Positions 8,292-18,824 of a DNA stretch of 64,000 nt are shown in pieces. Within the stretch, counting starts at the first letter, position 1. Each line of letters opens with the position of its first letter. Made by a program: the position numbers and the translations under genes. The notes below the pieces were generated by a model. That model searched no databases, had not been told where the DNA came from, and worked only from the letters and a program-made list of their open reading frames with translations. The stretch comes from Desulfobacterales bacterium RIFOXYA12_FULL_46_15 (GTDB lineage: Bacteria > Desulfobacterota > Desulfobacteria > Desulfobacterales > Desulfobacteraceae): assembly GCA_001799395.1 (NCBI GenBank), contig MGTJ01000018.1, forward strand, positions 1 to 64,000, in the 5' to 3' direction.

Positions 8292-9686
8292 ATGTTAAGA
8301 CTTTTAAAACAATATTTTCCCATAAGAAATATAGTGTTTTTTATTTTTGAAGGTTTGATTATCTTTGGTTCCATTCTTCTGTCTACAATACTTTTAACTT
8401 TTTCCGATTCATACTTATATGATGTCCTGCTGGTTTTCAGGATTATGTTAATAACCATTATCTGTCAGACCTGTCTTTATTACAATGACCTGTACGATTT
8501 TGATGTATCTTCAACATTTGCAGAAACCAGTATCCGGCTCCTTCAGGCACTAGGGGTAACCTCAATTGCCCTTGCCTTTATTTATTTTTTTTTCCCCTTA
8601 GCCATCATTGATCAGAGAATATTTATCTTAAGCATTCTTTTTCTCCTGATTTTCATCATCGGCTGGAGACTTGTTTATATCCAGATCCTGAATAAAAGGA
8701 TATTCAATGAGCGTATCATTATTCTAGGTTCCGGCAGTCTGTCATTAGAGATATTCAAAGAAATCAACAGTACAATTGATTGCGGATATACGGTTTCCAT
8801 CATGATTCCGGATTCTGAGGATGGAAAATATCCTATGGATTTGCCGGATCATGTTATTGTGCAAAAAGAAAAAAAAGATTTCTGCCGGATTGCCTCTGAA
8901 ATGGCTATCAAAAAAATTATTGTTGCATTAAATGAGAGAAGAGGGGTGTTTCCAGCGGACGAGTTGATTCGATGCAGAACTGCAGGGATTGAAGTCATTG
9001 AAGGGAGTTCATTTTATGAGATGTTGACAGGCAAGGTGCTTGTGACTAAAATCAATCCGTCCTGGTTGATTTTTTCCCACGGGTTTAGAAAATCTAAAAC
9101 TAAAACTTTTTTAAAACGAATTGAAGATATACTGTTGTCATCTATCATGCTCATTGTGCTTTTCCCTTTACTTATTATTGTTGCAATCCTGATTAAAATC
9201 GATTCAAAAGGACCTGTTTTTTTCTCCCAGGACAGGGTAGGGCTTAATCAAAAAGAATATATGATGCACAAGTTCAGGTCAATGGTTGTGGATGCTGAAA
9301 AACTGACCGGACCGGTATGGGCCAGGAATAATGATGCCAGGATTACAAGAGTGGGAAAAGTGATCAGGAAATTCAGAATTGATGAACTTCCCCAGCTATG
9401 GGAGGTGTTTACCGGAAAAATGAGCCTTGTCGGCCCAAGGCCTGAACGTAAACATTTTACAGATGAACTTGAAAAACAAATCCCTTTTTATTCCCAGCGC
9501 TTTCATGTTAAACCTGGCCTGACGGGTTGGGCACAGGTATCTTATGACTATGGCGGCACTATAGAGGATGCTGTTGAAAAATTAAATTATGAACTTTTTT
9601 ATATAAAAAATATGTCCCTGGCCATGGATGCCATAATCATCCTTCGTACGGTTAAAACCGTTCTATTTGGACGGGGTGCAAGATAA
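8292..9686 (+). CDS. Polyprenyl glycosylphosphotransferase (TIGR03013/EpsB-type sugar transferase)
   Basis: N-terminal TM segments, Rossmann-like middle, C-terminal 'SQDRVGLNQKEYMMHKFRSM...RKFRIDELPQLWEVFTGKMSLVGPRPE' sugar transferase signature. Confidence 0.9.
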   Translation: MLRLLKQYFPIRNIVFFIFEGLIIFGSILLSTILLTFSDSYLYDVLLVFRIMLITIICQTCLYYNDLYDFDVSSTFAETSIRLLQALGVTSIALAFIYFFFPLAIIDQRIFILSILFLLIFIIGWRLVYIQILNKRIFNERIIILGSGSLSLEIFKEINSTIDCGYTVSIMIPDSEDGKYPMDLPDHVIVQKEKKDFCRIASEMAIKKIIVALNERRGVFPADELIRCRTAGIEVIEGSSFYEMLTGKVLVTKINPSWLIFSHGFRKSKTKTFLKRIEDILLSSIMLIVLFPLLIIVAILIKIDSKGPVFFSQDRVGLNQKEYMMHKFRSMVVDAEKLTGPVWARNNDARITRVGKVIRKFRIDELPQLWEVFTGKMSLVGPRPERKHFTDELEKQIPFYSQRFHVKPGLTGWAQVSYDYGGTIEDAVEKLNYELFYIKNMSLAMDAIIILRTVKTVLFGRGAR

Positions 9687-9756
9687 TTAGTTAGATTAAC
9701 CTTATAATAACACATTGTTAAACTTACATATTCGATGTAATCGAAAAGGCGGAGCC

Positions 9757-10308
9757 ATGTTTAAGATTAAATCCGTGATTCTTTTTGTAATTTTATTCTT
9801 ATCTTCAATTTCTTTATGCATTGCTGACGATTATCTGATCGGTATCGGTGATATTTTAAAAATCAGTACCTGGAAAGAGCCTGATCTTTCTTTTGATGCT
9901 CTTCAGGTTAGGCGTGACGGTAAAATTACCTTTCCTTTTTTAGGTGACCTCCAGGCAGAAGGTAAATCCACCATATCCTTGAAAGAGGTTATTGAAGAAA
10001 AACTGGCTGATTTTGTGGAGGCGCCCAATGTTACAGTAACCCTTGCCGGACCTGTCAGCCAGAAATACTATATTCTTGGTGAAGTTCAAGCGGTTGGCGA
10101 GTATCCGCTGATGAAAAAACTGACTGCTGTTCAAGCCTTTGCCCTTGCCAAGGGATTTACGGAATGGGCCTCGAAAAGCGAGATTATCCTTTTCAGACGT
10201 GAACTTGGAAAGGAACAGGTCATTAAAATCAATTATGATGATATTGTAAAAGGAAAACTGGAAAAAGACATTCTTCTAAAAGCCGACGATATCATCATTG
10301 TGCCTTAG
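9757..10308 (+). CDS. Polysaccharide export protein (Wza/BexD-like)
   Basis: Signal peptide; 'YLIGIGDILKISTWKEPDLSFDALQVRRDGKITFPFLGDLQAEGKS' poly-export domain and SLBB-like region. Confidence 0.88.
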   Translation: MFKIKSVILFVILFLSSISLCIADDYLIGIGDILKISTWKEPDLSFDALQVRRDGKITFPFLGDLQAEGKSTISLKEVIEEKLADFVEAPNVTVTLAGPVSQKYYILGEVQAVGEYPLMKKLTAVQAFALAKGFTEWASKSEIILFRRELGKEQVIKINYDDIVKGKLEKDILLKADDIIIVP

Positions 10309-10336
10309 GTTAACTTCAGATAACAGGGAGTCTGGA

Positions 10337-11773
10337 ATGGAAAAAAAAACTTGTTATAAAAAATTTGCAGTACTGTTTATATCAGCCCTGATAATTGCAT
10401 TTTTTCCCTATTCCAATGCATTTTCGAGAATGGTAACCCAGATAATGCCGACATTGACCATATCTGAAGATTATAGTGACAATTACCTGAAAACACAAAC
10501 CAATAAACAGGAAGAAATTATTACAACCTATGGTTTAGGGTTTTCCATCGGTTTTATAAACAAATTAAGCGAAATCTATGTTACCTATAATCCGGAATAT
10601 AAAGACTATAAGAATCTGGATGAGCGGGATGGTTTTTTGCACAAAGCCACACTGGATGGTAAATTTAATCCTACAAAATTTACCGATATCAGCACTCGAA
10701 TGGCTTATTCCGGCAATAGTGATAATAACACCGGGGATGCCTGGCAGAATTCGGCTTCCATATTTGGAAACACTCAAATTACAAAAAACACGAATCTTAA
10801 CTATTCTGAAAATTATTCCAGGAGTTTTGATCAGCAGGAAAGGACGGGTAATTACCGGGAACATGATACAAATCAAACCACGGCCGGAATCACCAATCAA
10901 TTTGGGGAAAACGACAGAATCGGGACTAACTTTTTATATTCCTTTGATAAATCTGCAACCTCAGATGCGGATGAACATAGAAAATTCAACCCCTCTGGGT
11001 TCATTACCTACTGGTTTACACCGCTAAACGGTTTGGATTCAAATCTTTCCTATGAAAATACGGATTTTGATAATTCTTCCAATGATATAAAAACCTATTC
11101 AGGCCATCTCAAATATCTTAGGAAATTTTCAAAACATTTTGACGGGTTTTTAAAATACAGACATTCCTACTCACAAAGAGAAACAGGTGATCACGAAATC
11201 TACCACCCCTCCCTGGGGTTTGACTGGGAAGTGACCAAAGATTCAGGAATCTCTCTTGGTATCGGTGCCTTGATTCATAAATGGGATAACACCAACAATG
11301 ACTCAACCGATCCTTTTCTTGATATTGATGCATATAAAATATTTAATTTCAGCAAACATGGCTCATTATCCATTACAGGCTCCAGTGGTTATACTGAAGC
11401 CAGTGAAACAGCAGCCAGTCTTGGATATTCAACTTTCTATCAGACTGGTGCCCAATTGAATTATCAGCTTTTGAAGCATTTGTCCTCCAATGTTTTCGGA
11501 TCATACAGGTTAAATGATTACCAGGAAACAATAATTGATCGGGAAGACAATACAATAACCATGGGCTGCGGCCTTTCCTGGCTTCCTCTTCGATGGCTTC
11601 AATTTAAATTATCATATACCTATTCTGATTTTAATACCGACGGTATCACTGAGAGAGGTGATTATACGGAAAACAGGGCGTTTCTTTCCGTTAATTTTAT
11701 TCCGGAACAGCCTGTCCGCATGGACTTGTCATCTAACAGACAGGCTCTTGAAACTGAATTATTTCAGCATTGA
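10337..11773 (+). CDS. Outer-membrane beta-barrel protein of the exopolysaccharide locus
   Basis: Signal peptide, alternating beta-strand pattern with many aromatic/Asn residues, position after the Wza-like gene. Confidence 0.75.
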   Translation: MEKKTCYKKFAVLFISALIIAFFPYSNAFSRMVTQIMPTLTISEDYSDNYLKTQTNKQEEIITTYGLGFSIGFINKLSEIYVTYNPEYKDYKNLDERDGFLHKATLDGKFNPTKFTDISTRMAYSGNSDNNTGDAWQNSASIFGNTQITKNTNLNYSENYSRSFDQQERTGNYREHDTNQTTAGITNQFGENDRIGTNFLYSFDKSATSDADEHRKFNPSGFITYWFTPLNGLDSNLSYENTDFDNSSNDIKTYSGHLKYLRKFSKHFDGFLKYRHSYSQRETGDHEIYHPSLGFDWEVTKDSGISLGIGALIHKWDNTNNDSTDPFLDIDAYKIFNFSKHGSLSITGSSGYTEASETAASLGYSTFYQTGAQLNYQLLKHLSSNVFGSYRLNDYQETIIDREDNTITMGCGLSWLPLRWLQFKLSYTYSDFNTDGITERGDYTENRAFLSVNFIPEQPVRMDLSSNRQALETELFQH

Positions 11774-11797
11774 CAAAAGGGAGTTCTTAATAATTCC

Positions 11798-12889
11798 ATG
11801 AAAAAAATCCATTTGATAGCTGCCGCAAGACCCAATTTCATGAAAATCGCTCCGCTTTTCCATGAACTGGTAGAGAGACCGGGGCTGACCCCTGTAATTG
11901 TTCATACCGGCCAGCACTATGATTTGAATATGTCGGATGTGTTTTTTAAAGATTTCAATCTTCCTGACCCCCATATTCATCTTGGAGTAGGAAGCGGTTC
12001 CCATGCACAGCAGACAGGGAATGTAATGATAGCCTATGAAAAAATTCTGTTAAAAGAAAAACCGGATCTTGTGATTGTCGTCGGAGATGTGAATTCCACC
12101 GTGGCTGCTACCCTTGCTGCTGTCAAACTGGGTATCACAACCGCCCATCTTGAAGCCGGGCTCCGGTCTTTTGACAGGACCATGCCCGAAGAGATCAACC
12201 GGATTGTTACGGATTCAATAGCGGATTATCTTTGGACACCCTCTCCGGATGGAGATCAGAACCTGCTGAATGAAGGGATTCACAAAGAAAAGATCACCCG
12301 TGTCGGCAACATCATGATCGATTCCCTGGAAATGCTTCGGTCTACCATTGAAAACATGGATGTTCCGAAAAAATTTAACCGGAAAAAAGGAAGCTATGGG
12401 CTTATAACTCTCCACAGGCCATCCAATGTGGATAATCCGGAAACCCTGGAAAAATTATGCAAGCTTTTAAAAATGATATCTCTCAAACTGCCTTTGATTT
12501 TCCCGGTGCATCCGAGAACTTTAGCCCGGCTTTTAAAGACAGGCAATATGAGCCTGCTTGAGGGGGGCGGGACCATAACCTTGACCACTCCCCTTGGATA
12601 TACCGAATTCATGAACCTTGTTATGGGCAGCAGGCTTCTCATAACCGATTCAGGAGGAGTCCAGGAAGAATCAACCTATCTCGGTATACCCTGCCTTACC
12701 CTCAGATCCAATACGGAACGACCTGTTACCGTGACCCAGGGAACAAACAGGCTGTGCAGCCCGGATACCCTTTCAGATATGGTTGGCCTTGCCCTTGCCG
12801 GTAATTTTTCCAGAGGAACCCGCCCCGACCTCTGGGACGGCAGAACAGCGAAACGTGTGGCAGATTGTATAGAAAGACTGAACCTATGA
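11798..12889 (+). CDS. wecB: UDP-N-acetylglucosamine 2-epimerase (non-hydrolysing)
   Basis: 'AAARPNFMKIAPL', 'HTGQHYD', 'GDVNSTVAATLAA', 'HLEAGLRSFD', 'TDSGGVQEESTYLGIPCLTLRSNTERP'. Confidence 0.93.
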   Translation: MKKIHLIAAARPNFMKIAPLFHELVERPGLTPVIVHTGQHYDLNMSDVFFKDFNLPDPHIHLGVGSGSHAQQTGNVMIAYEKILLKEKPDLVIVVGDVNSTVAATLAAVKLGITTAHLEAGLRSFDRTMPEEINRIVTDSIADYLWTPSPDGDQNLLNEGIHKEKITRVGNIMIDSLEMLRSTIENMDVPKKFNRKKGSYGLITLHRPSNVDNPETLEKLCKLLKMISLKLPLIFPVHPRTLARLLKTGNMSLLEGGGTITLTTPLGYTEFMNLVMGSRLLITDSGGVQEESTYLGIPCLTLRSNTERPVTVTQGTNRLCSPDTLSDMVGLALAGNFSRGTRPDLWDGRTAKRVADCIERLNL

Positions 12890-13521
12890 CCTACACAAAA
12901 ACATTCATCACTGTTGCAATCTTGTTAATCACGGGAGCATTGACTTTTTTTGCCGGTCAAACCGAAAGAATTTCACCCAATACGCCCTTCAGTGAGTTCC
13001 CCCTTGAGATTGAAGAGTGGAAAGGCTTTCCCGGCAAATTGGATGACAAAGTCTATAATATCCTGGGTGTGGAAGATTATATCCTTGCTGATTATCGGAA
13101 ACCCTCCGGGGAAGCGGTGAATCTCTATGTAGGATTTTACCAGAGCCAGAAAGAGGGTGATATTATCCATTCCCCGAAAAACTGTATGCCCGGGGCAGGC
13201 TGGAATATAATGGAAACCGGCAGCGAAACCATCCCTCTGGATATTAACGGCAAAAGTATGAAGGTCATAAAGCTGACACTCCGGAAAGGACCTGAAAAAC
13301 AAATTGCCCTTTACTGGTTTCAATCCAGGGGAAGAATCATCTCATCTGAGTATATGGAAAAGGTCTGGCTGGTTATTGATTCCATTACCCGGCACAGAAC
13401 CGACGGCTCCTTTGTTCGTTTGATCACTCCGGTTAAAAAGGATGAAATCACTTCCATTAACCTTTTAAAAGAATTTGCTCAAAAAGCATACCCATATCTG
13501 AACGAGCATATTCCAAACTGA
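12886..13521 (+). CDS. epsI: EpsI family protein (exosortase-associated)
   Basis: N-terminal TM; 'PLEIEEWKGFPGKLDD', 'YVGFYQSQKEGDIIHSPKNCMPGAGW' EpsI signature; ATG overlaps the stop codon of the previous gene. Confidence 0.88.
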   Translation: MTYTKTFITVAILLITGALTFFAGQTERISPNTPFSEFPLEIEEWKGFPGKLDDKVYNILGVEDYILADYRKPSGEAVNLYVGFYQSQKEGDIIHSPKNCMPGAGWNIMETGSETIPLDINGKSMKVIKLTLRKGPEKQIALYWFQSRGRIISSEYMEKVWLVIDSITRHRTDGSFVRLITPVKKDEITSINLLKEFAQKAYPYLNEHIPN

Positions 13522-13528
13522 TATCATT

Positions 13529-14371
13529 ATGAAAACAGCCATGAAAAAACAAACCCTTTTACAAATTTCACTTATCATTATAGTTTTTGTGATTGTCCAT
13601 CAGAAGGCCATTTTAAAATTAATTTCCGACTGGTCTGCTGATCCGAATTTTTCTCATGGATTTTTAATTCCGTTTGTGGCTCTGTATATGATCTGGTGTA
13701 GAAAAAACGAGCTGGCTGAAATAAGCCTCAAACCATCCCTGGCAGGCATCGTGATCATTGTCTGCGGCATGGTGATCCATATGGCGGGAAACCTGGGATC
13801 AGAATTCTTTTTAATGCGGTTCTCCATGATTATCACCCTTTCCGGTATCATTATTTATTTTTGCGGATTTGAAATTTTCAAAAAAGTTCTGGTACCTGTT
13901 GTTTATCTCATCATGATGATTCCCATACCCTCTATCCTGTGGAATCAGGTAGCCTTTCCCCTTCAATTGATTGCAGCCAAACTTTCATCACAGACCATTC
14001 ATCTGCTCAATATCCCGGTGTTCAGGGAAGGCAATATCCTGCATCTGGCCAATACCTCCCTTGAAGTTGTGGATGCCTGCTCCGGAATAAGATCCTTGAC
14101 CTCGCTTCTTGCACTCACCGGGGCCTTTGCCTTTCTGGCCCCCTTAAGCACAGCCAAAAAATGGATTCTCTTTTTTTCTGCTGTGCCCATTGCCGTTGCC
14201 GTCAATGTCATCCGGTTGACCATCACCGGTGCAATGGCTGTCTGGATCGGCCCTGAAACGGCCCATGGGTTTCTTCATGACATGTCCGGCCTTATTATTT
14301 TCGGAGCAGCTCTGATCCTGGTATATCTTGTTTATATGGTTGAAATGAAAATTGAAAAATTACAGGAATAA
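13529..14371 (+). CDS. xrtA: Exosortase (XrtA/EpsH family)
   Basis: Multi-TM; catalytic-type motifs 'VVDACSGIRSL' (Cys), 'VNVIRLTITG' (Arg) and 'HGFLHDMSGL' (His). Confidence 0.9.
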   Translation: MKTAMKKQTLLQISLIIIVFVIVHQKAILKLISDWSADPNFSHGFLIPFVALYMIWCRKNELAEISLKPSLAGIVIIVCGMVIHMAGNLGSEFFLMRFSMIITLSGIIIYFCGFEIFKKVLVPVVYLIMMIPIPSILWNQVAFPLQLIAAKLSSQTIHLLNIPVFREGNILHLANTSLEVVDACSGIRSLTSLLALTGAFAFLAPLSTAKKWILFFSAVPIAVAVNVIRLTITGAMAVWIGPETAHGFLHDMSGLIIFGAALILVYLVYMVEMKIEKLQE

Positions 14372-14377
14372 GCATTT

Positions 14378-15733
14378 ATGAAACTGACAATGATCGGAAC
14401 CGGATATGTAGGCCTTGTCACCGGCGCCTGCTTTGCAGAAATGGGCAGCCATGTGACGTGTGTGGATATTGATAAAGAAAAAATCAATAATCTCAAAAAT
14501 GGGGTTCTCCCCATTTACGAGCCTGGCCTGGAAAATCTTGTGCTTCAGAATCACAGGGAAGGCACCCTGATGTTTTCAACAAGCCTTGAACAGGCATCAA
14601 AAAATTCCAATATTTTTTTTATTGCTGTGGGAACACCGCCGGGTGAGGATGGGGCTGCCGATCTGAAATATGTATTGCAGGTCGCTATGGAAATCGGCCG
14701 TAATATCACCGGGTATTCCGTAATCGTAGATAAATCCACAGTTCCGGTGGGAACGGCAGACAAAGTCAGGGCCGCTATTCAAACTGAACTGGTAAATAGA
14801 AATCTTGATATTGAATTTGATGTGGTCAGCAACCCTGAATTTTTAAAGGAAGGGGAAGCGGTCAATGATTTTTTAAAACCCGATAGAATCATTATCGGTG
14901 CCGATTCAGACAAGGCCGCAGCCATCATGAAACGCCTCTATGCCCCCTTTTCCCGCAACCGGGAAAAGGTCTTATTAATGAATGTCCGTGATGCCGAGAT
15001 GACTAAATATGCAGCCAATTCAATGCTGGCTACCAAAATATCCTTTATGAATGAAATCTCTAATATCTGTGAGCGCCTGGGAGTTGATGTGGAAAATGTC
15101 AGAAAGGGTATAGGCTCAGATTCACGTATTGGATATTCCTTTATTTATCCGGGCTGCGGTTATGGAGGCTCCTGTTTTCCAAAAGATGTAAAAGCCCTGA
15201 TCAAAACCAGCAAAGACATGAATTTTGAACCTGTTCTCTTAAATGCTGTGGAAAAAAGAAATGCCTTTCAGAAAAAACTTCTGGCCTCCAAAATCATCCG
15301 CCGGTTTGGCCAGGATCTTTCCGGAAAAATTTTCTGCATGTGGGGGCTTGCCTTTAAACCCGGCACTGACGATGTCAGGGAAGCCTCATCCCTGGATATT
15401 ATCCGGGAACTGATTCAATCAGGCGCTACAATCAAAGCTTTTGATCCTGTTGCCATGGATCAGGCTAAAAAGGAATTTCCCCTGGACTGGTTTGAATCCG
15501 GCAGGCTCATTTTTGAAACCAGCCAGTATAAAGCCCTTGAAAATACCCATGCCCTGATCCTGGTTACGGAATGGAAGACCTTCCGGCAACCGGATTTCAA
15601 TCTCATGGCCGGTACCATGAAACATCGGATCATTTTTGACGGCCGTAACCAATATAACCCGGAAGAACTCACGGAAGCCGGATTTGAATACCATGGAATC
15701 GGAAGAGAAAAAAACAATCCTATTGACCTTTGA
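14378..15733 (+). CDS. ugd: UDP-glucose 6-dehydrogenase
   Basis: 'MIGTGYVGLVTGACFAEMGSHV', 'STVPVGTADKV', 'NPEFLKEGEAVNDFLKPDRIIIG', 'GCGYGGSCFPKDVKAL'. Confidence 0.95.
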   Translation: MKLTMIGTGYVGLVTGACFAEMGSHVTCVDIDKEKINNLKNGVLPIYEPGLENLVLQNHREGTLMFSTSLEQASKNSNIFFIAVGTPPGEDGAADLKYVLQVAMEIGRNITGYSVIVDKSTVPVGTADKVRAAIQTELVNRNLDIEFDVVSNPEFLKEGEAVNDFLKPDRIIIGADSDKAAAIMKRLYAPFSRNREKVLLMNVRDAEMTKYAANSMLATKISFMNEISNICERLGVDVENVRKGIGSDSRIGYSFIYPGCGYGGSCFPKDVKALIKTSKDMNFEPVLLNAVEKRNAFQKKLLASKIIRRFGQDLSGKIFCMWGLAFKPGTDDVREASSLDIIRELIQSGATIKAFDPVAMDQAKKEFPLDWFESGRLIFETSQYKALENTHALILVTEWKTFRQPDFNLMAGTMKHRIIFDGRNQYNPEELTEAGFEYHGIGREKNNPIDL

Positions 15734-16574
15734 TGTTGAAGACTGGTTCCAGGTTGAGAACTTTAAGGAATATATATCGTTTTCAACCTGGGATTCTTTT
15801 GAACTCAGGGTGGAAAAGAACACCCATAAAATTCTTGATCTGCTGGATTTTTTTCCCTTCAAACCCAGAGCCACTTTTTTTATTCTCGGCTGGATTGCAA
15901 AAAAGCTTCCGGATCTTGTGCGGCAGATACATCAAAGAGGGCATGAAGTGGCTTCCCACGGCAATAACCACCATTTATGCAGGGATCTGACCGAATCCGG
16001 CCTCATCAGGGACCTGAAATCCAGTAAAGAGCGTCTTGAGGCCATCATCAACAGCAAGGTTTATGGATTCAGAGCCCCTAGTTTTGCCATTGATGACAGG
16101 GTACTCAAAACCATCGCCCTGGCCGGGTATCTCTATGATTCAAGCTATAATTCTTTTTCAGCCCATGGAAGGTATGGAAAAATTAATCTCTCCAATACCA
16201 AGCGTAAAAACGCATTATATCAGATTCATGAGAATTTTTTTGAACTGCCAGTCAGTAATCTGAAAATAAAAAAAACTGTTATCCCCCTTGGTGGTGGCGG
16301 TTATTTCAGGCTTTTCCCATTCCCGTTTTTTAAACTAGGCATGGCATCTGTCCTCAAACAGGATAAAGCCTTTGTTTTTTACGCCCACCCCTGGGAATTT
16401 GATCCTTCACAACCGAGGGTGAAACCGGCTTCGCGCGGTTTTAAATTTCGGCATTATGTCAATCTCAATCGTACTGAAAAAAAACTCAAAGCATTGATCT
16501 CAAACTTTATTGATCATGAATTCATAACCTGTTCAGATTATCTCAAGAAGCAGGAGACAATACCCGGGCACTAA
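15693..16574 (+). CDS. Polysaccharide deacetylase (XrtA-system type)
   Basis: 'LTFDVEDWFQV', 'GHEVASHGNNHHL', 'FRAPSF', C-terminal 'FYAHPWEFDPSQPR'; start inferred from internal Met; overlaps ugd by 41 nt. Confidence 0.88.
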   Translation: MESEEKKTILLTFDVEDWFQVENFKEYISFSTWDSFELRVEKNTHKILDLLDFFPFKPRATFFILGWIAKKLPDLVRQIHQRGHEVASHGNNHHLCRDLTESGLIRDLKSSKERLEAIINSKVYGFRAPSFAIDDRVLKTIALAGYLYDSSYNSFSAHGRYGKINLSNTKRKNALYQIHENFFELPVSNLKIKKTVIPLGGGGYFRLFPFPFFKLGMASVLKQDKAFVFYAHPWEFDPSQPRVKPASRGFKFRHYVNLNRTEKKLKALISNFIDHEFITCSDYLKKQETIPGH

Positions 16575-16581
16575 TTTTCCA

Positions 16582-17613
16582 ATGTCTTGTACCATTAAAA
16601 CAGAAGTCCTGTCCGACATGGAAATGTGGGACAACTACGTCTTAGCCCATCCTCAGGGCACAGTGTTTCATCTGACAGCTTGGAGAAAAGTAATTGAAAT
16701 TTCTTTTGGCCATAAAAGCTATTATATCATGGCCACGCAGCAGAACAGAATCTGCGGTATACTCCCGTTGTTTGAAATCAAAAGCATTTTGTTCGGCCAT
16801 TATTTTGTTTCTGTTCCTTTTGCTGAAATCGGCGGGGTACTCGCAGACAATCCGGATATCGAGCAGACCCTGATCCAAAATGCCGCCTCGATCACAGATG
16901 CTCACAGCGCCCAATATCTGGAACTGCGAAACAGAAAAGAGCTTCAGGGATTTAAAACAAAATCCCTATATTATAATTTCAGGAAAGAAATTTCATCAGA
17001 CCTTGATGAAAATCTCAATGCCATTCCCAGAAAATCAAGGGCTATGGTGAGAAATGCCATTAAAAAAGACCTTGTCTCTGAAACCGGACACCATCTTCTG
17101 CCCGAATTTTATCGTATCCTGGCTCTGAATTACCACAGACTCGGCACCCCCATCTTTTCTGAAAAATTTTTTAAAAATTTTCTTATCGAATTCGGCAGGA
17201 ATGCTGATATCCTTCTTGTAAAGACAAAAGAAGGGCAGTTTGCCGCAGCCGTATTGTTTTTCATCTTCAAAGACCAGATGATTCCATACTATGCCGGATC
17301 GGATTTTATTTTCAGGAACCTGGGCCCTAACGATTTCATGTACTGGGAGCTGATGAAACATGCTGTAGAAAAAAAATGCCGGATCTTTGATTTTGGCAGA
17401 AGCAAGGAAGGCACAGGCTCTTTTAATTTTAAAAAGCACTGGGGCTTTGAACCAGAACCCCTGTCTTACCAATACCACCTGGCAAAATCCACTGATATTC
17501 CCAATCTGAGCCCGGCTAACCCCAAATACCAGCGAAAAATTCAGATGTGGCAAAAAATGCCTCATATCATGACCCGGCTGATAGGCCCGCTGATCGCCAG
17601 AAACCTTGCATGA
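16582..17613 (+). CDS. FemAB-like protein (XrtA/PEP-CTERM system-associated)
   Basis: FemAB/GNAT-like pattern 'HLTAWRKVIEISFGHKSYYIMA', 'FDFGRSKEGTGSFNFKKHWGFEPEPLSYQY'. Confidence 0.85.
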   Translation: MSCTIKTEVLSDMEMWDNYVLAHPQGTVFHLTAWRKVIEISFGHKSYYIMATQQNRICGILPLFEIKSILFGHYFVSVPFAEIGGVLADNPDIEQTLIQNAASITDAHSAQYLELRNRKELQGFKTKSLYYNFRKEISSDLDENLNAIPRKSRAMVRNAIKKDLVSETGHHLLPEFYRILALNYHRLGTPIFSEKFFKNFLIEFGRNADILLVKTKEGQFAAAVLFFIFKDQMIPYYAGSDFIFRNLGPNDFMYWELMKHAVEKKCRIFDFGRSKEGTGSFNFKKHWGFEPEPLSYQYHLAKSTDIPNLSPANPKYQRKIQMWQKMPHIMTRLIGPLIARNLA

Positions 17614-18824
17614 AAAAAATTCTCTATCTCTGCCACCGGATTCCATACCCGCCCAACAAAGGCGATAAAATCAGATCTTTTAACGAGATCAAATTCTTGT
17701 CCCGGACCGGCACCCTGGATCTTATCACCCTGGCCGATAATATGGAGGATATGAAATATGCAGTTGATTTAGAAAAATACTGCCGGCAGGTCATGGTTTT
17801 CCCGCTGAACAAGAAGCTTGCAACCCTGAAAGGCGCACTCAGCCTCATGAGAGGCCAGAGCATCTCTCAGGGTTATTTTTATAAAAAAGAATTTCAAAAA
17901 GCTGTTGATAAACTGACCGATTCCCACAAATATGACGCCCTGATCTGTTTTTCTTCCCCCATGGCCGAATATGTGTTCAAGGCAAAAAAAAAAATGGAAG
18001 ATCTTGCCGGGACCCTGATCATGGATTTCTGCGATCTTGATTCCGACAAATGGAACCAGTATGCTGATCAAAAAACATTTCCCTTGAACCTGTTTTATCG
18101 TACGGAAGCCCGCAGGCTGCTATCCTTTGAAAAAAAAATAAACAGGCTTTTTGGCAGATCCGTCTTTATATCCAAAAAAGAAGCCGACCTGTTCAAAGCA
18201 TATAACCCGGAAGCCAAAAATATAGACATTATACCCAATGGTGTGGATCATGCCTATTTCGACCCTGAAAAAATAATCATTTCAAAAAAGGCCCCCTTCT
18301 TAGTGATTTCTTTTTTTGGAGCCATGGATTATTATGCCAATGTAGATGGCGCCCTGTGGTTTGCCGGTAAAATATTGCCGCTCATTAAAAAAAAAGTCCC
18401 GGAAGTCCTGTTCTATATTGTCGGCAGTCATCCTGACCGTAGACTCAAAGCCCTCACGACCGATCCCGGCATAAAAGTGACTGGTTTTGTTGAAGATATC
18501 AGGGACTATTATGCCAGCACCAGGGTCTGTGTCATTCCCTTGAGAATCGCCAGGGGTGTGCAGAATAAAGTCCTTGAAGCCATGTCCATGGCAAAGGCCA
18601 TCGTCACCACTTCCCCGGCGGTTCAGGGGATTGAAGTGTATGATGATGCTCTCCTGAAAATTGAAGATGACCCGGACCGTTTTGCCGCTCAGGTTATTCA
18701 ACTGCTTCAGGATGAACCACTGGGAAAGAAAATGGGCCGGGATGCCAGACACCATATTATTGAAAATTTTAACTGGGACCATAACATGGAAAGTTTTTTA
18801 AATGAAAATTCTTCATATCCTTGA
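17610..18824 (+). CDS. Glycosyltransferase (TIGR03087-type, XrtA system)
   Basis: 'MKKILYLCHRIPYPPNKGDKIRSFNEIKFLS' and C-terminal GT-B 'IPLRIARGVQNKVLEAMSMAKAIVTT'; ATGA overlap with the preceding gene. Confidence 0.88.
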   Translation: MKKILYLCHRIPYPPNKGDKIRSFNEIKFLSRTGTLDLITLADNMEDMKYAVDLEKYCRQVMVFPLNKKLATLKGALSLMRGQSISQGYFYKKEFQKAVDKLTDSHKYDALICFSSPMAEYVFKAKKKMEDLAGTLIMDFCDLDSDKWNQYADQKTFPLNLFYRTEARRLLSFEKKINRLFGRSVFISKKEADLFKAYNPEAKNIDIIPNGVDHAYFDPEKIIISKKAPFLVISFFGAMDYYANVDGALWFAGKILPLIKKKVPEVLFYIVGSHPDRRLKALTTDPGIKVTGFVEDIRDYYASTRVCVIPLRIARGVQNKVLEAMSMAKAIVTTSPAVQGIEVYDDALLKIEDDPDRFAAQVIQLLQDEPLGKKMGRDARHHIIENFNWDHNMESFLNENSSYP

